From NCBI GenBank assembly GCA_947625655.1, contig CANQPD010000013.1, positions 19,333 through 83,332 on the forward strand: a DNA stretch of 64,000 nucleotides. The letters are read 5' to 3'. The notes under the pieces are model-generated. The model did not search any database. It was given only the letters and a program-made list of their open reading frames with translations, and was not told where the DNA came from. This DNA comes from an uncultured Dysosmobacter sp. (GTDB lineage Bacteria > Bacillota > Clostridia > Oscillospirales > Oscillospiraceae). Shown here piece after piece: positions 48,042 to 57,108 of the stretch (positions are counted from its first letter, which is position 1; every line of letters starts with the position of its first letter). The translations under genes were made by a program, and so were the position numbers.

Positions 48042-48761
48042 TTACCGTTTGGCCTTGCCGGTGATCTCTGTCACGGTGATCTTCCAGATGGCCGTGCGCC
48101 CCAGGCTGGCGGCGATGGCCTTGTCAAAGGCCGCCATATTGTCCGGCGTATGCCGCTGGCAGAGAAGCCGCAGGGCGCGGATCTTCTCCTCCTCCGCCGT
48201 CACCTCCGCCGCCGTGCCAAAGGCCACGGCGGATTCAAACAGCGTTGTGAATTTTCCCTCCGGGATCCGGGTATCGCCCACGCAGGTCAGGCACACCCTG
48301 GGGTGCCGCCGCAGGCAGGTGATCTTCCTCCCCTCCATGGCGCTGTGGAAGTAGACGGCATTGCCATCCCGGACAATGGTCACCGGCAGGCCGTAGGGCC
48401 CGCCGTCCTCCGCTGTCATGGCCAGAAACGCATACGCGCATTTGTCCACGACCTCCCACGCAAATTCCTCCGACATCTGCCGGTCCTTCCTGCGCATTTC
48501 CATTCCGCTTGTCCTCTCCTTTTCCGCGATCAGCGCCAGCTTCTGCCGCCGGGACAGGCGCTTGATCTCAATTTCCCGCCGCAGCGCGGCGGATTTGTCC
48601 GGCAGTTCCTCCCGGTAAACCAGCGCCACCGGCAGGCGGCTGCGGGTGTACTTGGCGCCCTTGCCCCTTTGATGGACCGCCAGCCGCCGGGCCGGATCAT
48701 CCGTACAGCCGGTATACAGCGAGCCGTCGCTGCAGCGCAGCATGTAGACAAACCATGGCAT
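48042..48761 (-). CDS. GIY-YIG nuclease domain fused to a PNPOx-like flavin domain
   Basis: 239 residues. Residues 1-80 are a UPF0213-type GIY-YIG domain: FVYMLRCSDGSLYTGCTDDPARRLAVHQRGKGAKYTR. From about 88, MRRKDRQMSEEFAWEVVDKC ... LPVTIVRDGNAVYFHSA ... EGRKITCLRRHPRVCLTC fits the pyridoxamine 5'-phosphate oxidase-like split barrel (NimA type). No stop separates them. AAGGAG lies about 12 bases before an internal ATG (MEMRRKD), so the flavin domain might also be made alone. Each half is usually a separate protein. Confidence 0.85.
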   Translation of the reverse strand: MPWFVYMLRCSDGSLYTGCTDDPARRLAVHQRGKGAKYTRSRLPVALVYREELPDKSAALRREIEIKRLSRRQKLALIAEKERTSGMEMRRKDRQMSEEFAWEVVDKCAYAFLAMTAEDGGPYGLPVTIVRDGNAVYFHSAMEGRKITCLRRHPRVCLTCVGDTRIPEGKFTTLFESAVAFGTAAEVTAEEEKIRALRLLCQRHTPDNMAAFDKAIAASLGRTAIWKITVTEITGKAKR

Positions 48762-48795
48762 CTGCCCCGCCTCCTCCGCCGTTTACTTCCAGAAC

Positions 48796-48824
48796 AGTAT
48801 ACCATATTTCCCGCCGAAAGCAAA
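48796..48824 (-). promoter_or_regulatory. Promoter of the fusion gene
   Basis: Minus strand TTTGCT (48824-48819), 17-base spacer, TATACT (48801-48796), 35 bases ahead of the start. Confidence 0.6.
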
Positions 48825-48878
48825 GCCGGCATAGGGACTTCCCCGCCGGGCATAGGTATGAAAGAACGGAGGGATCGT

Positions 48879-49589
48879 ATGCTGTCTGCCGCATTGTTAC
48901 TGTTTGCCAACACCCTGTTGTTTTCCCTGCGCCTGTCCGGCGGGGGCTCCTTTCCCAAACCCCTCACCGCCGCGGAGGAACGGGAGTGGCTGGAACGCTA
49001 TGCCCGGGGCGATCCGGAAGCCCGGAACGTTCTGATCGAGCGGAATCTGCGCCTGGTGGCGCATATTATCAAGAAATACTACACCCAGAGCGCCGATCAG
49101 GAGGACTTGATCTCCATTGGCACCATCGGCCTGATCAAAGGGATTTCCAGCTTTGATCCGTCCAAGGGCGCGAGACTGGCGACCTACGCCGCCAGATGCA
49201 TTGAGAACGAGATCCTTATGTATTTTCGGGGGCAGAAAAAATTGCAGGGGGAGGTCTCTTTGTCGGATTCCATTGACATTGATAAGGAGGGAAACGCGCT
49301 TCAGCTGATGGATGTGGTCGGCGTAGACGACACAATGCTGGATGATCTGCATGAACGTGACAATGCGCTGCGGCTGCGGAAGCTGGTACAGGAGCGCCTG
49401 TCTCCCCGGGAGGCCGAGATCATCCGCCTGCGTTACGGCCTGGGCGGCACCGTGCCGCTGACACAGCGGGAGGTCGCCTCCTCCTTCGGCATTTCCCGCA
49501 GCTATGTATCCCGCATTGAAAAGCGGGCCTTGGAGAAGCTGCGGGCGGAGCTGGAGGGGCCATCCGCCGCGCGGCGGGGGACACGCTGA
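48879..49589 (+). CDS. sigK: Sporulation sigma factor SigK
   Basis: 236 residues. The hydrophobic start MLSAALLLFANTLLFSLRLSGGGSFPKPL is the pro-sequence seen in SigK homologues; then LIERNLRLVAHIIKKYY, EDLISIGTIGLIKGISSFDPSKG and LATYAARCIENEILMYFRGQKK (region 2) and REVASSFGISRSYVSRIEKRALEKL (region 4). SigK drives late mother-cell genes in spore formation. GGAGG lies 6 bases before the ATG at 48879. No skin element interrupts it. The tandem word GGCATAGG at 48826-48856 might be a sporulation promoter, but the match is weak. Confidence 0.92.
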   Translation: MLSAALLLFANTLLFSLRLSGGGSFPKPLTAAEEREWLERYARGDPEARNVLIERNLRLVAHIIKKYYTQSADQEDLISIGTIGLIKGISSFDPSKGARLATYAARCIENEILMYFRGQKKLQGEVSLSDSIDIDKEGNALQLMDVVGVDDTMLDDLHERDNALRLRKLVQERLSPREAEIIRLRYGLGGTVPLTQREVASSFGISRSYVSRIEKRALEKLRAELEGPSAARRGTR

Positions 49590-49617
49590 AAATGCCTGCG
49601 GCAGCTGCTGCAGGCAT
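49588..49617 (-). terminator. Hairpin between sigK and lexA
   Basis: ATGCCTGC (49592-49599) pairs with GCAGGCAT (49610-49617), with an inner GCAGCTGC palindrome; TTTT follows on the minus strand. It probably ends the lexA transcript, and may also serve sigK. Confidence 0.6.
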
Positions 49618-49637
49618 CCTCTGTTCTTATGCGGCGC

Positions 49638-50228
49638 TCAATATCTGCGCACCACAGCCGCCACCTTGCCTAGGATCTGGGCATAGGTGCCGTCAATGGG
49701 GGAATAGGCGTCATTTTCCGGCAAAAGCCAGATATGCCCGTTCTGCCGGGAAAAGCGCTTGACCGTGGCTTCATCCTCAATCATCGCCACCACGATCTCA
49801 CCGTTGTTCGCTGTCTGCTGGCGGCGCACTACCACCAGGTCGCCGGGCAGAATACCGGCGTTCAGCATAGACTCGCCCCGGACCCGCAGGGCAAAGAACT
49901 CACCGCTTCGCCCGCCGGTGTCAAAGGTCAGATAATCCTCAATGCACTCCTCCGCCAAAATGGGGCTGCCGGCAGCCACATTGCCCACAATGGGCACTCT
50001 GTCCTCCGGCGCGGGCGGCTGCGTCAAAGTGATCGCCCGGCCCTTGCCGGCCCCCTTGGCGATGACGCCTGCCTCTTCCAGGTGCTTCAGATGGAAATGG
50101 ACCGTGGAGGGAGACTTCAGCCCCACCGCTTCGCCGATCTCCCGCACTGAAGGCGGATACCCCTGTTCCCGGATACAAGACACGATATACGCATAGATCC
50201 TCTGCTGCATATTGGAAAGCTCTGCCAT
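49638..50228 (-). CDS. lexA: LexA SOS repressor
   Basis: 196 residues. Winged helix at the start (REIGEAVGLKSPSTVHFHLKHLEEAG), autocleavage site Ala86-Gly87 in NVAAGSP, catalytic Ser120 in RGESM and Lys157 in TVKRF. Length is normal. RecA-stimulated self-cleavage derepresses SOS genes. AGGAGG lies 6 bases before the ATG at 50228. A LexA-box-like palindrome overlaps its promoter. Confidence 0.97.
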   Translation of the reverse strand: MAELSNMQQRIYAYIVSCIREQGYPPSVREIGEAVGLKSPSTVHFHLKHLEEAGVIAKGAGKGRAITLTQPPAPEDRVPIVGNVAAGSPILAEECIEDYLTFDTGGRSGEFFALRVRGESMLNAGILPGDLVVVRRQQTANNGEIVVAMIEDEATVKRFSRQNGHIWLLPENDAYSPIDGTYAQILGKVAAVVRRY

Positions 50229-50278
50229 GACGAACCTCCTGTTCTGCCTGCGGCCCCGCAAACACGTTCTGTTGACTG

Positions 50279-50317
50279 ATTATAACACAGGCGCGGGAAA
50301 AATGCAAACATTTGTTC
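50279..50317 (-). promoter_or_regulatory. lexA promoter with a LexA box
   Basis: Minus strand TTGCAT (50307-50302), 17-base spacer, TATAAT (50284-50279). The minus-strand sequence GAACAAATGTTT (50317-50306) fits the Gram-positive LexA box GAAC-N4-GTTC with one mismatch and overlaps the -35, as expected for autoregulation. Confidence 0.8.
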
Positions 50318-50372
50318 CATTTTTCCTGTGGAATATTTTTATGAAATTCGTCCTGATTTTTTCAAATCCCAC

Positions 50373-50401
50373 TTGAAAACAGATGGAAACTATGCTAACA
50401 T
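50373..50401 (+). promoter_or_regulatory. Promoter of secG
   Basis: TTGAAA, 17-base spacer, TAACAT, 61 bases ahead of the secG start. Confidence 0.6.
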
Positions 50402-50462
50402 AAGATTCTGCGAAGTGCTTTTCATGCATATAGCATGGATGAATTTTTGGAGGTTTTCCGTT

Positions 50463-50702
50463 ATGGACGCTTTGAAACTGATTATCACCATTTTGCAGCT
50501 GCTCTGCGGCCTGTCCATTATTCTGGTCGTCTTGTTCCAGTCCGGCAAGAGCGCCGGCCTGTCCGGTGCCATCGGCGGCGTGGCCGACTCCTTCCTGGCC
50601 AAGAACAAGGCCAAGACTCTGGACGCCAAGCTGGCCCGCGCCACCAAGTGGATTGGCGCTGTGTTCCTGATCCTGACCCTGGTGCTGCTGATTCTGGGCT
50701 GA
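50463..50702 (+). CDS. secG: Preprotein translocase subunit SecG
   Basis: 79 residues with two transmembrane helices (MDALKLIITILQLLCGLSIILVVLFQ and the C-terminal WIGAVFLILTLVLLILG) and the conserved SGKSAGLSGAIGG loop. SecG associates with SecYE and assists SecA-driven export. GGAGG lies 9 bases before the ATG at 50463. A single-gene unit with its own promoter and terminator. Confidence 0.95.
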   Translation: MDALKLIITILQLLCGLSIILVVLFQSGKSAGLSGAIGGVADSFLAKNKAKTLDAKLARATKWIGAVFLILTLVLLILG

Positions 50703-50718
50703 TAAAAGCCTGACAGAG

Positions 50719-50747
50719 GAGACGCCCTTGTTGGGGCGTCTCTTTTT
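50719..50747 (+). terminator. Terminator of secG
   Basis: GAGACGCCC/GGGCGTCTC stem (50719-50727 with 50734-50742) and a run of T. Confidence 0.88.
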
Positions 50748-51459
50748 ATCCCGCTCCGGTCCGGTACATGGTTCCCGCCTGAGGTGTCACGCCGTTGAGC
50801 CGCAGCAGCTCCTCCACCGTCACAAACCAATAGCCCTCTGCCTGCAGCGTATCCACGATCTGCAGCGCGGCGTCCACAGAGGTCGGATAGATGTCATGGA
50901 GCAGAATGATGCTGTTGGGCTTCGCGTCTTTCAACACCGCCTGCACCACCTTGGCGGTATCCCGGCTCTCCCAATCCCTGGGGTCCACCGACCACTTGAC
51001 CATGGGGACTGTGATCTGCTGCTCTGTCCCCGGCGTAATCAGTCCGTAGGGCGGACGAAGCCAATATTCCCCTTCCTCCAGAAGGTTTTTTAAAAACGCC
51101 TCGCTCTTTCCCACCTCTTCCGCGATCTCCGCAGATGAGGCCCCCTCCAGGCGGACGTGGCTCCAGGTGTGGTTCCCGACCTGGTGCCCTTCCGCTTTCA
51201 TGCGCCGCGCCAATTCCGGATTGGCCTGGGCCTGTTCCCCCACCAGGAAAAAGGTGGCGCAGGCCCCCCGCTCCCGCAAGCCGTCCAGCAGCCGGTCGGT
51301 GGTTCCCTGCCGGGGGCCGTCGTCAAAGGTCAGGGCGATATATTTGGTCTCCGCCGGGATCGCCGCTGTTCCGTCTGCCGGGATACTCTCACCGCCGCCA
51401 AGACACCCCAGCAGGATCAGAGCGGCAGCCAGCAAAAAAAGCAGCCGTTGTCTCCACAT
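50746..51459 (-). CDS. Polysaccharide deacetylase (CE4) lipoprotein
   Basis: 237 residues. Signal and lipobox-like LAAALILLGCLGGG at the start. CE4 motifs: ALTFDDGPRQGTT (catalytic Asp pair), GNHTWSHVRLE (metal His), WLRPPYG and SVDPRDWE, and SIILLHDIY. The family removes N-acetyl groups from peptidoglycan or chitin-like chains. The ATG at 51459 has GGGGAGGGG about 10 bases upstream; one at 51480 does not. Confidence 0.93.
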   Translation of the reverse strand: MWRQRLLFLLAAALILLGCLGGGESIPADGTAAIPAETKYIALTFDDGPRQGTTDRLLDGLRERGACATFFLVGEQAQANPELARRMKAEGHQVGNHTWSHVRLEGASSAEIAEEVGKSEAFLKNLLEEGEYWLRPPYGLITPGTEQQITVPMVKWSVDPRDWESRDTAKVVQAVLKDAKPNSIILLHDIYPTSVDAALQIVDTLQAEGYWFVTVEELLRLNGVTPQAGTMYRTGAG

Positions 51460-51573
51460 CCGCTTCCATCCCCTCCCCATTTTTCATGCGAACTTCTTTG
51501 CTCCCAAATCAGTATCAGGGGTAGCTTGTGCAGACAGGTGGAAAATAACGCTGCCAAAAATTTTCATCTCGCA

Positions 51574-51607
51574 AAAAACGCGCCGAACACCGGGTTCGGC
51601 GCGTTTT
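51574..51607. terminator. Bidirectional terminator
   Basis: 14-bp stem (AAAACGCGCCGAAC region with GTTCGGCGCGTTTT, ending at 51607) and six-base ACACCG-type loop. It touches the stop of the zinc-ribbon gene. On the plus strand it faces no gene. Confidence 0.85.
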
Positions 51608-51997
51608 TCAGAGAAACATAAACATCAGATTCCCCAGGACATTCAGCGCAATGATGATGAAGATGATCCAGGCGATCACCGCCAGCACACCTTTGCCGGA
51701 GGCCTTCCCCTTTTGATAAGCGGCCTGCCCGGGACGGCTGACGGCGGCTCTGGCGCTGCGCCTGACCCCCTTGGACAGCCCCGCCGCCTTCCGCTCCCGG
51801 TTTTCCTCGTGGAGCTCCGCATGGACAAAGGAGTTTTGGTGGTTTTGCTCATTGATGCCGTCCACCCGGATCACGGAGCCGTCGGCGCTGATGCGGGTAT
51901 TTCTGGGCGGTTGGTTGAACGCGCCGCATTTGGGGCAAAAATCGTCCGCGTCAAAATCATAAGTCTTTCCGCATTCGTAGCAGCGAACTTTTCTCAT
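51608..51997 (-). CDS. Zinc-ribbon membrane protein of unknown function
   Basis: 129 residues. N-terminal rubredoxin-like zinc ribbon (MRKVRCYECGKTYDFDADDFCPKCGAFNQPP, two CxxC pairs), a charged linker with NRERKAAGLSKGVRRSAR, and a C-terminal membrane helix VLAVIAWIIFIIIALNVLGNLMF. AGGAGG lies 7 bases before the ATG at 51997. A sensor or scaffold role is conceivable but not shown. Confidence 0.8.
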   Translation of the reverse strand: MRKVRCYECGKTYDFDADDFCPKCGAFNQPPRNTRISADGSVIRVDGINEQNHQNSFVHAELHEENRERKAAGLSKGVRRSARAAVSRPGQAAYQKGKASGKGVLAVIAWIIFIIIALNVLGNLMFMFL

Positions 51998-52025
51998 AGA
52001 GCTTCCTCCTCTCCCGCTTACCAGG

Positions 52026-52053
52026 ATCATAGCACATTTTTGTGGATTTGAAA
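52026..52053 (-). promoter_or_regulatory. Candidate promoter of the zinc-ribbon gene
   Basis: Minus strand TTTCAA, 16-base spacer, TATGAT (52031-52026), 29 bases ahead of the start and just after the ribosomal terminator. Confidence 0.5.
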
Positions 52054-52063
52054 AGAGCAATTA

Positions 52064-52109
52064 AAAAGCCCTTTGCAATGTGCCTAGGTACACATTGCAA
52101 AGGGCTTTT
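52064..52109 (-). terminator. Terminator of the ribosomal super-operon
   Basis: A 19-bp perfect stem (52064-52082 with 52091-52109), eight-base loop, then TTTTT on the minus strand, after rplQ. Confidence 0.95.
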
Positions 52110-52132
52110 CTCACATTACCTGGGGCTGTGGA

Positions 52133-52477
52133 TCACTTCACCAGCTCGATGATGGCGGTCTCCGCAGCATCGCCGCGGCGCACGCCGGTGCGGATGATGC
52201 GGGTGTAGCCGCCGCTGCGCTCCGCATAAGTGGGGGCGATCTCCTTGAACAGCTTCTTGCAGACATCCTCGCGGGTGATGAAGCTCATGGCCTGCCGGTA
52301 GGCAGCCAGGTCGCTCTTCTTGCCGAGCGTGATCATCTTCTCAGCCAGAGGCTTGATCTCCTTGGCACGGGTGACGGTGGTCTCCATCTTACCGTTGTCC
52401 AGGAAATCCGTGACCTGCTGACGCAGCATCGCCATGCGCTGGTCAGTGGTCTTGCCAAGTTTCCGAGTTCCGGGCAT
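52133..52477 (-). CDS. rplQ: 50S ribosomal protein L17
   Basis: 114 residues starting [20 protein letters not shown], with [20 protein letters not shown] in the middle and [22 protein letters not shown] at the end. It is the last gene of the alpha operon, followed by a strong terminator. Full length, no oddities. Confidence 0.98.
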   Translation of the reverse strand: MPGTRKLGKTTDQRMAMLRQQVTDFLDNGKMETTVTRAKEIKPLAEKMITLGKKSDLAAYRQAMSFITREDVCKKLFKEIAPTYAERSGGYTRIIRTGVRRGDAAETAIIELVK

Positions 52478-52538
52478 TTCGGGTTCCTCCTTATCAGGAT
52501 TTTGGTCAGCCGGTGGGGTCCTCCCTGCCGGCGTGGAA

Positions 52539-53489
52539 TCAGTTGTTTTCTTCGTCGGCCAGGTGCAGGCCCATCATGGCCAGCTTGTTGATGACCTCTT
52601 CCAGGGACTTGCGGCCCAGGTTGCGGACCTTCATCATCTCATCCTCGGTCTTGGAGATCAAGTCCTCGACGGTGTTGATGTTGGCGCGCTTGAGGCAGTT
52701 GAAGCTGCGGACGGAGAGATCCAGCTCCTCAATGGTCATCTCCAGCACCTTGTCGCGCTGGGCCTCCGCCTTCTCCACCACGGTGGGCTTGCTGCCCACA
52801 TTCTCAGAGAGGTCGGTAAACAGCGTGAAGTGGTCGCACAGGATCTTGGCGCCCAGGGACACGGCGTCCCGGGCAGAGATGGTGCCGTCTGTCCAAACCT
52901 CCAGCGTCAGCTTGTCGAAGTCGCTGGAAGCGCCCACGCGGGTGGGCTCCACCGTGTAATTCACCTTGTACACAGGCGTGTAGATGGAATCCACGGCGAT
53001 GGTGCCAATGATGTTCTGCTGGGGCTTGTTGCGGTCCGCGGGCACATAGCCGCGGCCATGGGACAGGGTGATCTCCATGTTGAGAGTGGCGCCGTTGTCC
53101 AGGGTGGCGATGTGCATTTCGGGGTTCAGAACCTCGACCTCACCGTCGGCCTTGATATCGCCGGCGGTGACCTCGCAGGGTCCCACCGCTTCGATATAAA
53201 CTGTTTTTACAGTCTCGCAGTGCAGTTTGGTCAGGAGGCCCTTCACATTCAAAACGATCTCCGTCACATCTTCCTTGACACCGGGAATGGTGGAAAACTC
53301 ATGCTGGACACCGGCGATCTTGATGGTGGTCGGCGCGGTGCCGGGCAGAGAGGAAAGCATAATGCGGCGAAGCGCATTGCCCAGGGTCGTGCCATAGCCG
53401 CGCTCCAGCGGTTCCACCACATACTTGCCGTAGGTGACGTCGCCGGGAGTTTCCGTACAGTCGATCTGGGGCTTTTCAATTTCGATCAT
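52539..53489 (-). CDS. rpoA: DNA-directed RNA polymerase subunit alpha
   Basis: 316 residues. The N-terminal assembly domain has [27 protein letters not shown]; the C-terminal domain has [24 protein letters not shown] and [16 protein letters not shown], which contacts UP-elements and activators. The ATG at 53489 has AAGGAGGG upstream and begins MIEIEKPQI as in homologues. Confidence 0.98.
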   Translation of the reverse strand: MIEIEKPQIDCTETPGDVTYGKYVVEPLERGYGTTLGNALRRIMLSSLPGTAPTTIKIAGVQHEFSTIPGVKEDVTEIVLNVKGLLTKLHCETVKTVYIEAVGPCEVTAGDIKADGEVEVLNPEMHIATLDNGATLNMEITLSHGRGYVPADRNKPQQNIIGTIAVDSIYTPVYKVNYTVEPTRVGASSDFDKLTLEVWTDGTISARDAVSLGAKILCDHFTLFTDLSENVGSKPTVVEKAEAQRDKVLEMTIEELDLSVRSFNCLKRANINTVEDLISKTEDEMMKVRNLGRKSLEEVINKLAMMGLHLADEENN

Positions 53490-53576
53490 GCAGTTACCCT
53501 CCTTCATCTTCTCATTGCGGCGATGCAAAGCCGCACGCCGCCGGCAGTTCTTATCATTATTGAGGGTATCCTCCGA

Positions 53577-54179
53577 TTACTTGGAGTACAACTCAACGAT
53601 GAGGTGCTCCTCCACGGGAACATCGATGTCCTCGCGGGCGGGAAGACGGGTCACGGTGCCCTTCAGAGCGTTCTTCTCACGCTCCATCCAGGGGGGCAGC
53701 AGGAACATGGGGGCGTCCTGGCCGACCAGGCGCTTGAAGACCTCGGAGGAACGGCTGCTCTCAGCCACCTCGATGACGTCGCCGGCCTTGACCAGGTAGG
53801 AGGGGATGTTGACCTTCTGGCCATTGACGGTGAAGTGGGCGTGGCTCACCAGCTGACGGGCCTGGCGGCGGGTCATGGCAAAGCCCATGCGGTACACAAC
53901 ATTGTCCAGGCGGCGCTCCACCAGGATCAGCAGGTTGTCGCCGGTCTTGCCGGGAGCCGCGGCGGCCTTCTCATAATAGTCGTGGAACTGCTTTTCCAGA
54001 ATGCCATAGATGAACTTGACCTTCTGCTTCTCGTTCAGCTGAATGCCATATTCGCTCTTCTTCTTTCTCATCTGGCCGCCGGGATTGCGGTTGGTTTCCT
54101 TCTTCGCATAGCCCATGACGGCAGGAGAGATACCCAGAGCCTTGCAGCGCTTGGCGATCGGCTGCATATTTCTTGCCAT
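53577..54179 (-). CDS. rpsD: 30S ribosomal protein S4
   Basis: 200 residues. The S4 RNA-binding domain is visible ([42 protein letters not shown]). No N-terminal zinc cysteines, so it is the zinc-free form ([18 protein letters not shown]). Located between rpsK and rpoA as in other Clostridia. Confidence 0.98.
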   Translation of the reverse strand: MARNMQPIAKRCKALGISPAVMGYAKKETNRNPGGQMRKKKSEYGIQLNEKQKVKFIYGILEKQFHDYYEKAAAAPGKTGDNLLILVERRLDNVVYRMGFAMTRRQARQLVSHAHFTVNGQKVNIPSYLVKAGDVIEVAESSRSSEVFKRLVGQDAPMFLLPPWMEREKNALKGTVTRLPAREDIDVPVEEHLIVELYSK

Positions 54180-54203
54180 ATTGCTTGTTACCTCCTCTTT
54201 CGA

Positions 54204-54608
54204 TTACACGCGGCGGCGCTTCGGCGGACGGCAGCCATTGTGGGGGATGGGAGTGACGTCCTTGATCATGGTCACTTCCAGGCCCACGGCCTGCAGGGCG
54301 CGGATCGCGGCCTCACGGCCCTGGCCGGGGCCCTTGACAAAGACTTCGACAGTCTTCAGGCCGTGCTCCATGGCGGCGCGGGCGGCGGTCTCAGCGGCGG
54401 TCTGGGCCGCGAAGGGCGTGGACTTCTTGCTGCCGCGGAAGCCGAGTCCGCCGGAGGAAGCCCAGGAGATGGCGTTGCCCTGGGTGTCAGTGACAGTTAC
54501 CATCGTGTTGTTGAAAGAAGAACGGATATGGACCTGACCACGCTCGATGTTCTTTCTTTCGCGGCGGCGGCGAATGACCTTCTTGCCGCTAGCTTTTGCA
54601 GTTGCCAT
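54204..54608 (-). CDS. rpsK: 30S ribosomal protein S11
   Basis: 134 residues; [44 protein letters not shown] and the basic end [15 protein letters not shown] are the S11 signature. It forms the platform near the mRNA exit. 16-base gap to rpsM. Confidence 0.98.
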   Translation of the reverse strand: MATAKASGKKVIRRRRERKNIERGQVHIRSSFNNTMVTVTDTQGNAISWASSGGLGFRGSKKSTPFAAQTAAETAARAAMEHGLKTVEVFVKGPGQGREAAIRALQAVGLEVTMIKDVTPIPHNGCRPPKRRRV

Positions 54609-54623
54609 TTCTGTTCTCCCTCC

Positions 54624-54989
54624 TTACTTCTTCTTGTTGGCAATGGTCTTCTTGGGACCCTTGCGGGTTCTCGCGTTGGTCTTGCTGCGCTGGCCGCGGA
54701 CAGGCAGGCCCTTGCGGTGCCGGATGCCGCGATAGCAGCCGATCTCGCTCAGACGCTTGATGTCCAGGGCGGTCTGGCGGCGCAGGTCGCCTTCGACGGT
54801 ATAGGCGTCGATGGCGTCACGGAGCTGCTGCTCCTCGGCGTCGGTCAGATCCTTCACGCGGGTGTCGGGGTTGATGCCCGTCTGCGCCAGGATGTCCTTG
54901 GCGCTCTTTCTGCCAATGCCGTAGATATAGGTGAGGCCGATTTCGATACGCTTATCCTTCGGCAGGTCAATACCGGCAATACGTGCCAT
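54624..54989 (-). CDS. rpsM: 30S ribosomal protein S13
   Basis: 121 residues: [26 protein letters not shown], the helix-two-turn-helix region, and the basic tail [24 protein letters not shown] that contacts P-site tRNA. Confidence 0.98.
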   Translation of the reverse strand: MARIAGIDLPKDKRIEIGLTYIYGIGRKSAKDILAQTGINPDTRVKDLTDAEEQQLRDAIDAYTVEGDLRRQTALDIKRLSEIGCYRGIRHRKGLPVRGQRSKTNARTRKGPKKTIANKKK

Positions 54990-55015
54990 ACTCTTAAAGC
55001 ACCTCCAATTAAATC

Positions 55016-55147
<132 letters not shown>

Positions 55148-55183
55148 TCAGCGGTTTCAAGTCATTGACTGTTCGCCCGGCGC

Positions 55184-55402
55184 TTACTTGCTGCGCCAGG
55201 TGATCCGGCCGCGGGTCAGGTCGTACGGGGACATCTCCACCGTGACCTTATCGCCGGGCAGAATCCTGATGAAATTCATTCTGAGTTTTCCGGAAATATG
55301 CGCTAGGATCGTGTGTCCATTTCCAATGTCAACCTGGAACGTCGTGTTGGGCAGGGCTTCCACCACAACACCTTCCACTTCGATCATATCGGATTTTGCC
55401 AA
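55184..55402 (-). CDS. infA: Translation initiation factor IF-1
   Basis: 72 residues of the S1-like OB fold, [20 protein letters not shown] ... RITWRSK. It blocks the A-site during initiation. It begins 3 bases after the KOW gene stop. Confidence 0.98.
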   Translation of the reverse strand: MAKSDMIEVEGVVVEALPNTTFQVDIGNGHTILAHISGKLRMNFIRILPGDKVTVEMSPYDLTRGRITWRSK

Positions 55403-55405
55403 ACG

Positions 55406-55690
55406 TTATCCCTCCTGGTCCGGTTGGACTTCCTCACGGTACCCCGCAAGGGTCCTGCGAAGTTCACTGTTGGTGATCTTCTCGTTGCTCTTGATCTTTT
55501 CGGAAAGGCGGGTTTGATCCGCCGCCACAAACAGCACATGTCTGCGCTTTTTGCGCTTGGGCGCTTCCACCTTTCTGGATTTTCCGTCTGCCAGCAGGAG
55601 GTATTCCCCCTCCACCGCAAGTACGGCGAAGAGCTTGCCCTTGTCCCTGCCGGCATCGGAACGAACAATATCTGATTTTGCAATTTCCAT
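55406..55690 (-). CDS. KOW-domain RNA-binding protein (L14e-like)
   Basis: 94 residues. SDIVRSDAGRDKGKLFAVLAVEGEYLLLADGKSRKVEAPKRKKRRHV fits a KOW motif followed by a basic patch, as in L14e/L27e-type small proteins that Clostridia encode between map and infA. Probable ribosome-associated or RNA-binding factor. Tightly spaced on both sides. Confidence 0.85.
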   Translation of the reverse strand: MEIAKSDIVRSDAGRDKGKLFAVLAVEGEYLLLADGKSRKVEAPKRKKRRHVLFVAADQTRLSEKIKSNEKITNSELRRTLAGYREEVQPDQEG

Positions 55691-55706
55691 ACGTTTCTTC
55701 TTACTT

Positions 55707-56459
55707 TCAGATGGCGGGAGCCGTCAGGATCTCAGGCTCTCCATCGGTAATCAGGATCGTATTTTCATAGTGGGCCGCCCACTTGCCGTCCAGCGTCTTG
55801 ACGGTCCAGCCGTCAGGCATCTGTTTGATGGCGGCAGTGCCGGCGTTCACCATGGGTTCGATTGCAAGGGTCATGCCGCGCAGGAGCCGCGGTCCCCGGC
55901 CGGGATGGCCGTAGTTGGGGATCTCGGGCGCCTCATGCATCGCCGTGCCGACGCCGTGGCCGACATATTCCCGGACGATGGAGTACCCGTGGCTCTCCAC
56001 ATAGGTCTGGATGGCTGCGGAAATATCAAACAACCGGTGGCCTTCCTTCGCGAATTGGATCCCCTCGAAAAAGCTCTGCCTGGTCACATCGATCAGGTCC
56101 TGGGCCTCGGGAGAGATCTTTCCGCAGGCGAAGGTCGCCGCGCAGTCGCCGTGGAACCCCCCAATGTACGCTCCCACGTCCACGCTGACGATATCGCCCT
56201 CCTGCAGCACCCGCTTGCCGGGGATGCCGTGGATGATCTCGTCGTTGACGCTGACGCAGGCGCTGGCCGGATAGCCGTTATAGTGGAGGAAGGACGGAAC
56301 CGCGCCCTGTTTGCGGATGAAATGCTCCACCGCGCTGTCGATCTCCTGGGTTGTTACGCCGGGCCTTACCATTTCCCCTGCCAAAGCACGGGCAGCCGCG
56401 GTAATTTTACCGGCCCGGCGCATCAAGTCGATCTCATGGGAGGATTTGAGCGTAATCAT
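55707..56459 (-). CDS. map: Methionine aminopeptidase, type I
   Basis: 250 residues. The metal ligands lie in DVGAYIGGFHGDCAATF (two Asp), GHGVGTAMHEAP (His), AIEPMV (Glu) and YENTILI (Glu). It removes the initiator methionine of nascent chains. Four bases separate it from adk. Confidence 0.97.
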   Translation of the reverse strand: MITLKSSHEIDLMRRAGKITAAARALAGEMVRPGVTTQEIDSAVEHFIRKQGAVPSFLHYNGYPASACVSVNDEIIHGIPGKRVLQEGDIVSVDVGAYIGGFHGDCAATFACGKISPEAQDLIDVTRQSFFEGIQFAKEGHRLFDISAAIQTYVESHGYSIVREYVGHGVGTAMHEAPEIPNYGHPGRGPRLLRGMTLAIEPMVNAGTAAIKQMPDGWTVKTLDGKWAAHYENTILITDGEPEILTAPAI

Positions 56460-56463
56460 CTGC

Positions 56464-57096
56464 TCATCTCCCCAGCACGCGGAGGATGGCCTGAGAGGTC
56501 TCCGCCACAGAGGGCTGATTTTCCACAGATTTCAGGAGGCCGCGCTTAGCGTAAAAGTCCTTCAGGGGCTCGGTCTCCTTATGATAGACCTCGAGACGCG
56601 CCTTGACGGTCTCGGGGGCATCATCTTTGCGCTGGACCAGCTTGCCGCCGCACTTGTCGCACACGCCCTCGCTCTTGGGAGGCACAGCCACCAGATGGTA
56701 GCTGGCCCCGCAGGACTCGCAGACACGGCGGCCGCTCATGCGCTCCATGATGGTCTCGTCGGAGATCTCGATGGAGACAACGGCGTCAAACACAATCCCG
56801 GCCTTCTCCATGGCCTCGGCCTGGGCGATGGTGCGGGGCACGCCGTCCAGGATATAGCCATTGGCACAGTCCGCTTCCGCCACCCGCTCGGTGATGATGC
56901 CGATGATGACCTCATCGGGCACCAGCTTGCCCGCGTCCATGAAGGCCTTGGCCTTCATGCCGGTGGGGGTGCCGTTCTTGATGGCGGCGCGGAGGATGTT
57001 GCCGGTGGAGATGGTGGGGATACCCAGCTCTTTACACAGGATATCGGCCTGTGTTCCCTTGCCGGCGCCGGGGGCGCCCAACAGGATCAATTTCAT
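56464..57096 (-). CDS. adk: Adenylate kinase
   Basis: 210 residues. P-loop GAPGAGKGTQ (7-16), GFPRTIAQ-equivalent DGVPRTIAQAEAM, and a zinc LID domain with CESCGASYH and CDKCGG cysteine pairs. Interconverts ATP, AMP and ADP. Note DGVPRT in place of the common DGFPRT. Confidence 0.97.
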   Translation of the reverse strand: MKLILLGAPGAGKGTQADILCKELGIPTISTGNILRAAIKNGTPTGMKAKAFMDAGKLVPDEVIIGIITERVAEADCANGYILDGVPRTIAQAEAMEKAGIVFDAVVSIEISDETIMERMSGRRVCESCGASYHLVAVPPKSEGVCDKCGGKLVQRKDDAPETVKARLEVYHKETEPLKDFYAKRGLLKSVENQPSVAETSQAILRVLGR

Positions 57097-57108
57097 AAAG
57101 TGCCTCTC

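Noticed and set aside
48150..48878. Upstream extension of the sigK frame
   Set aside because: It runs antisense to the GIY-YIG fusion gene; GGAGG and family alignment place the start at 48879.
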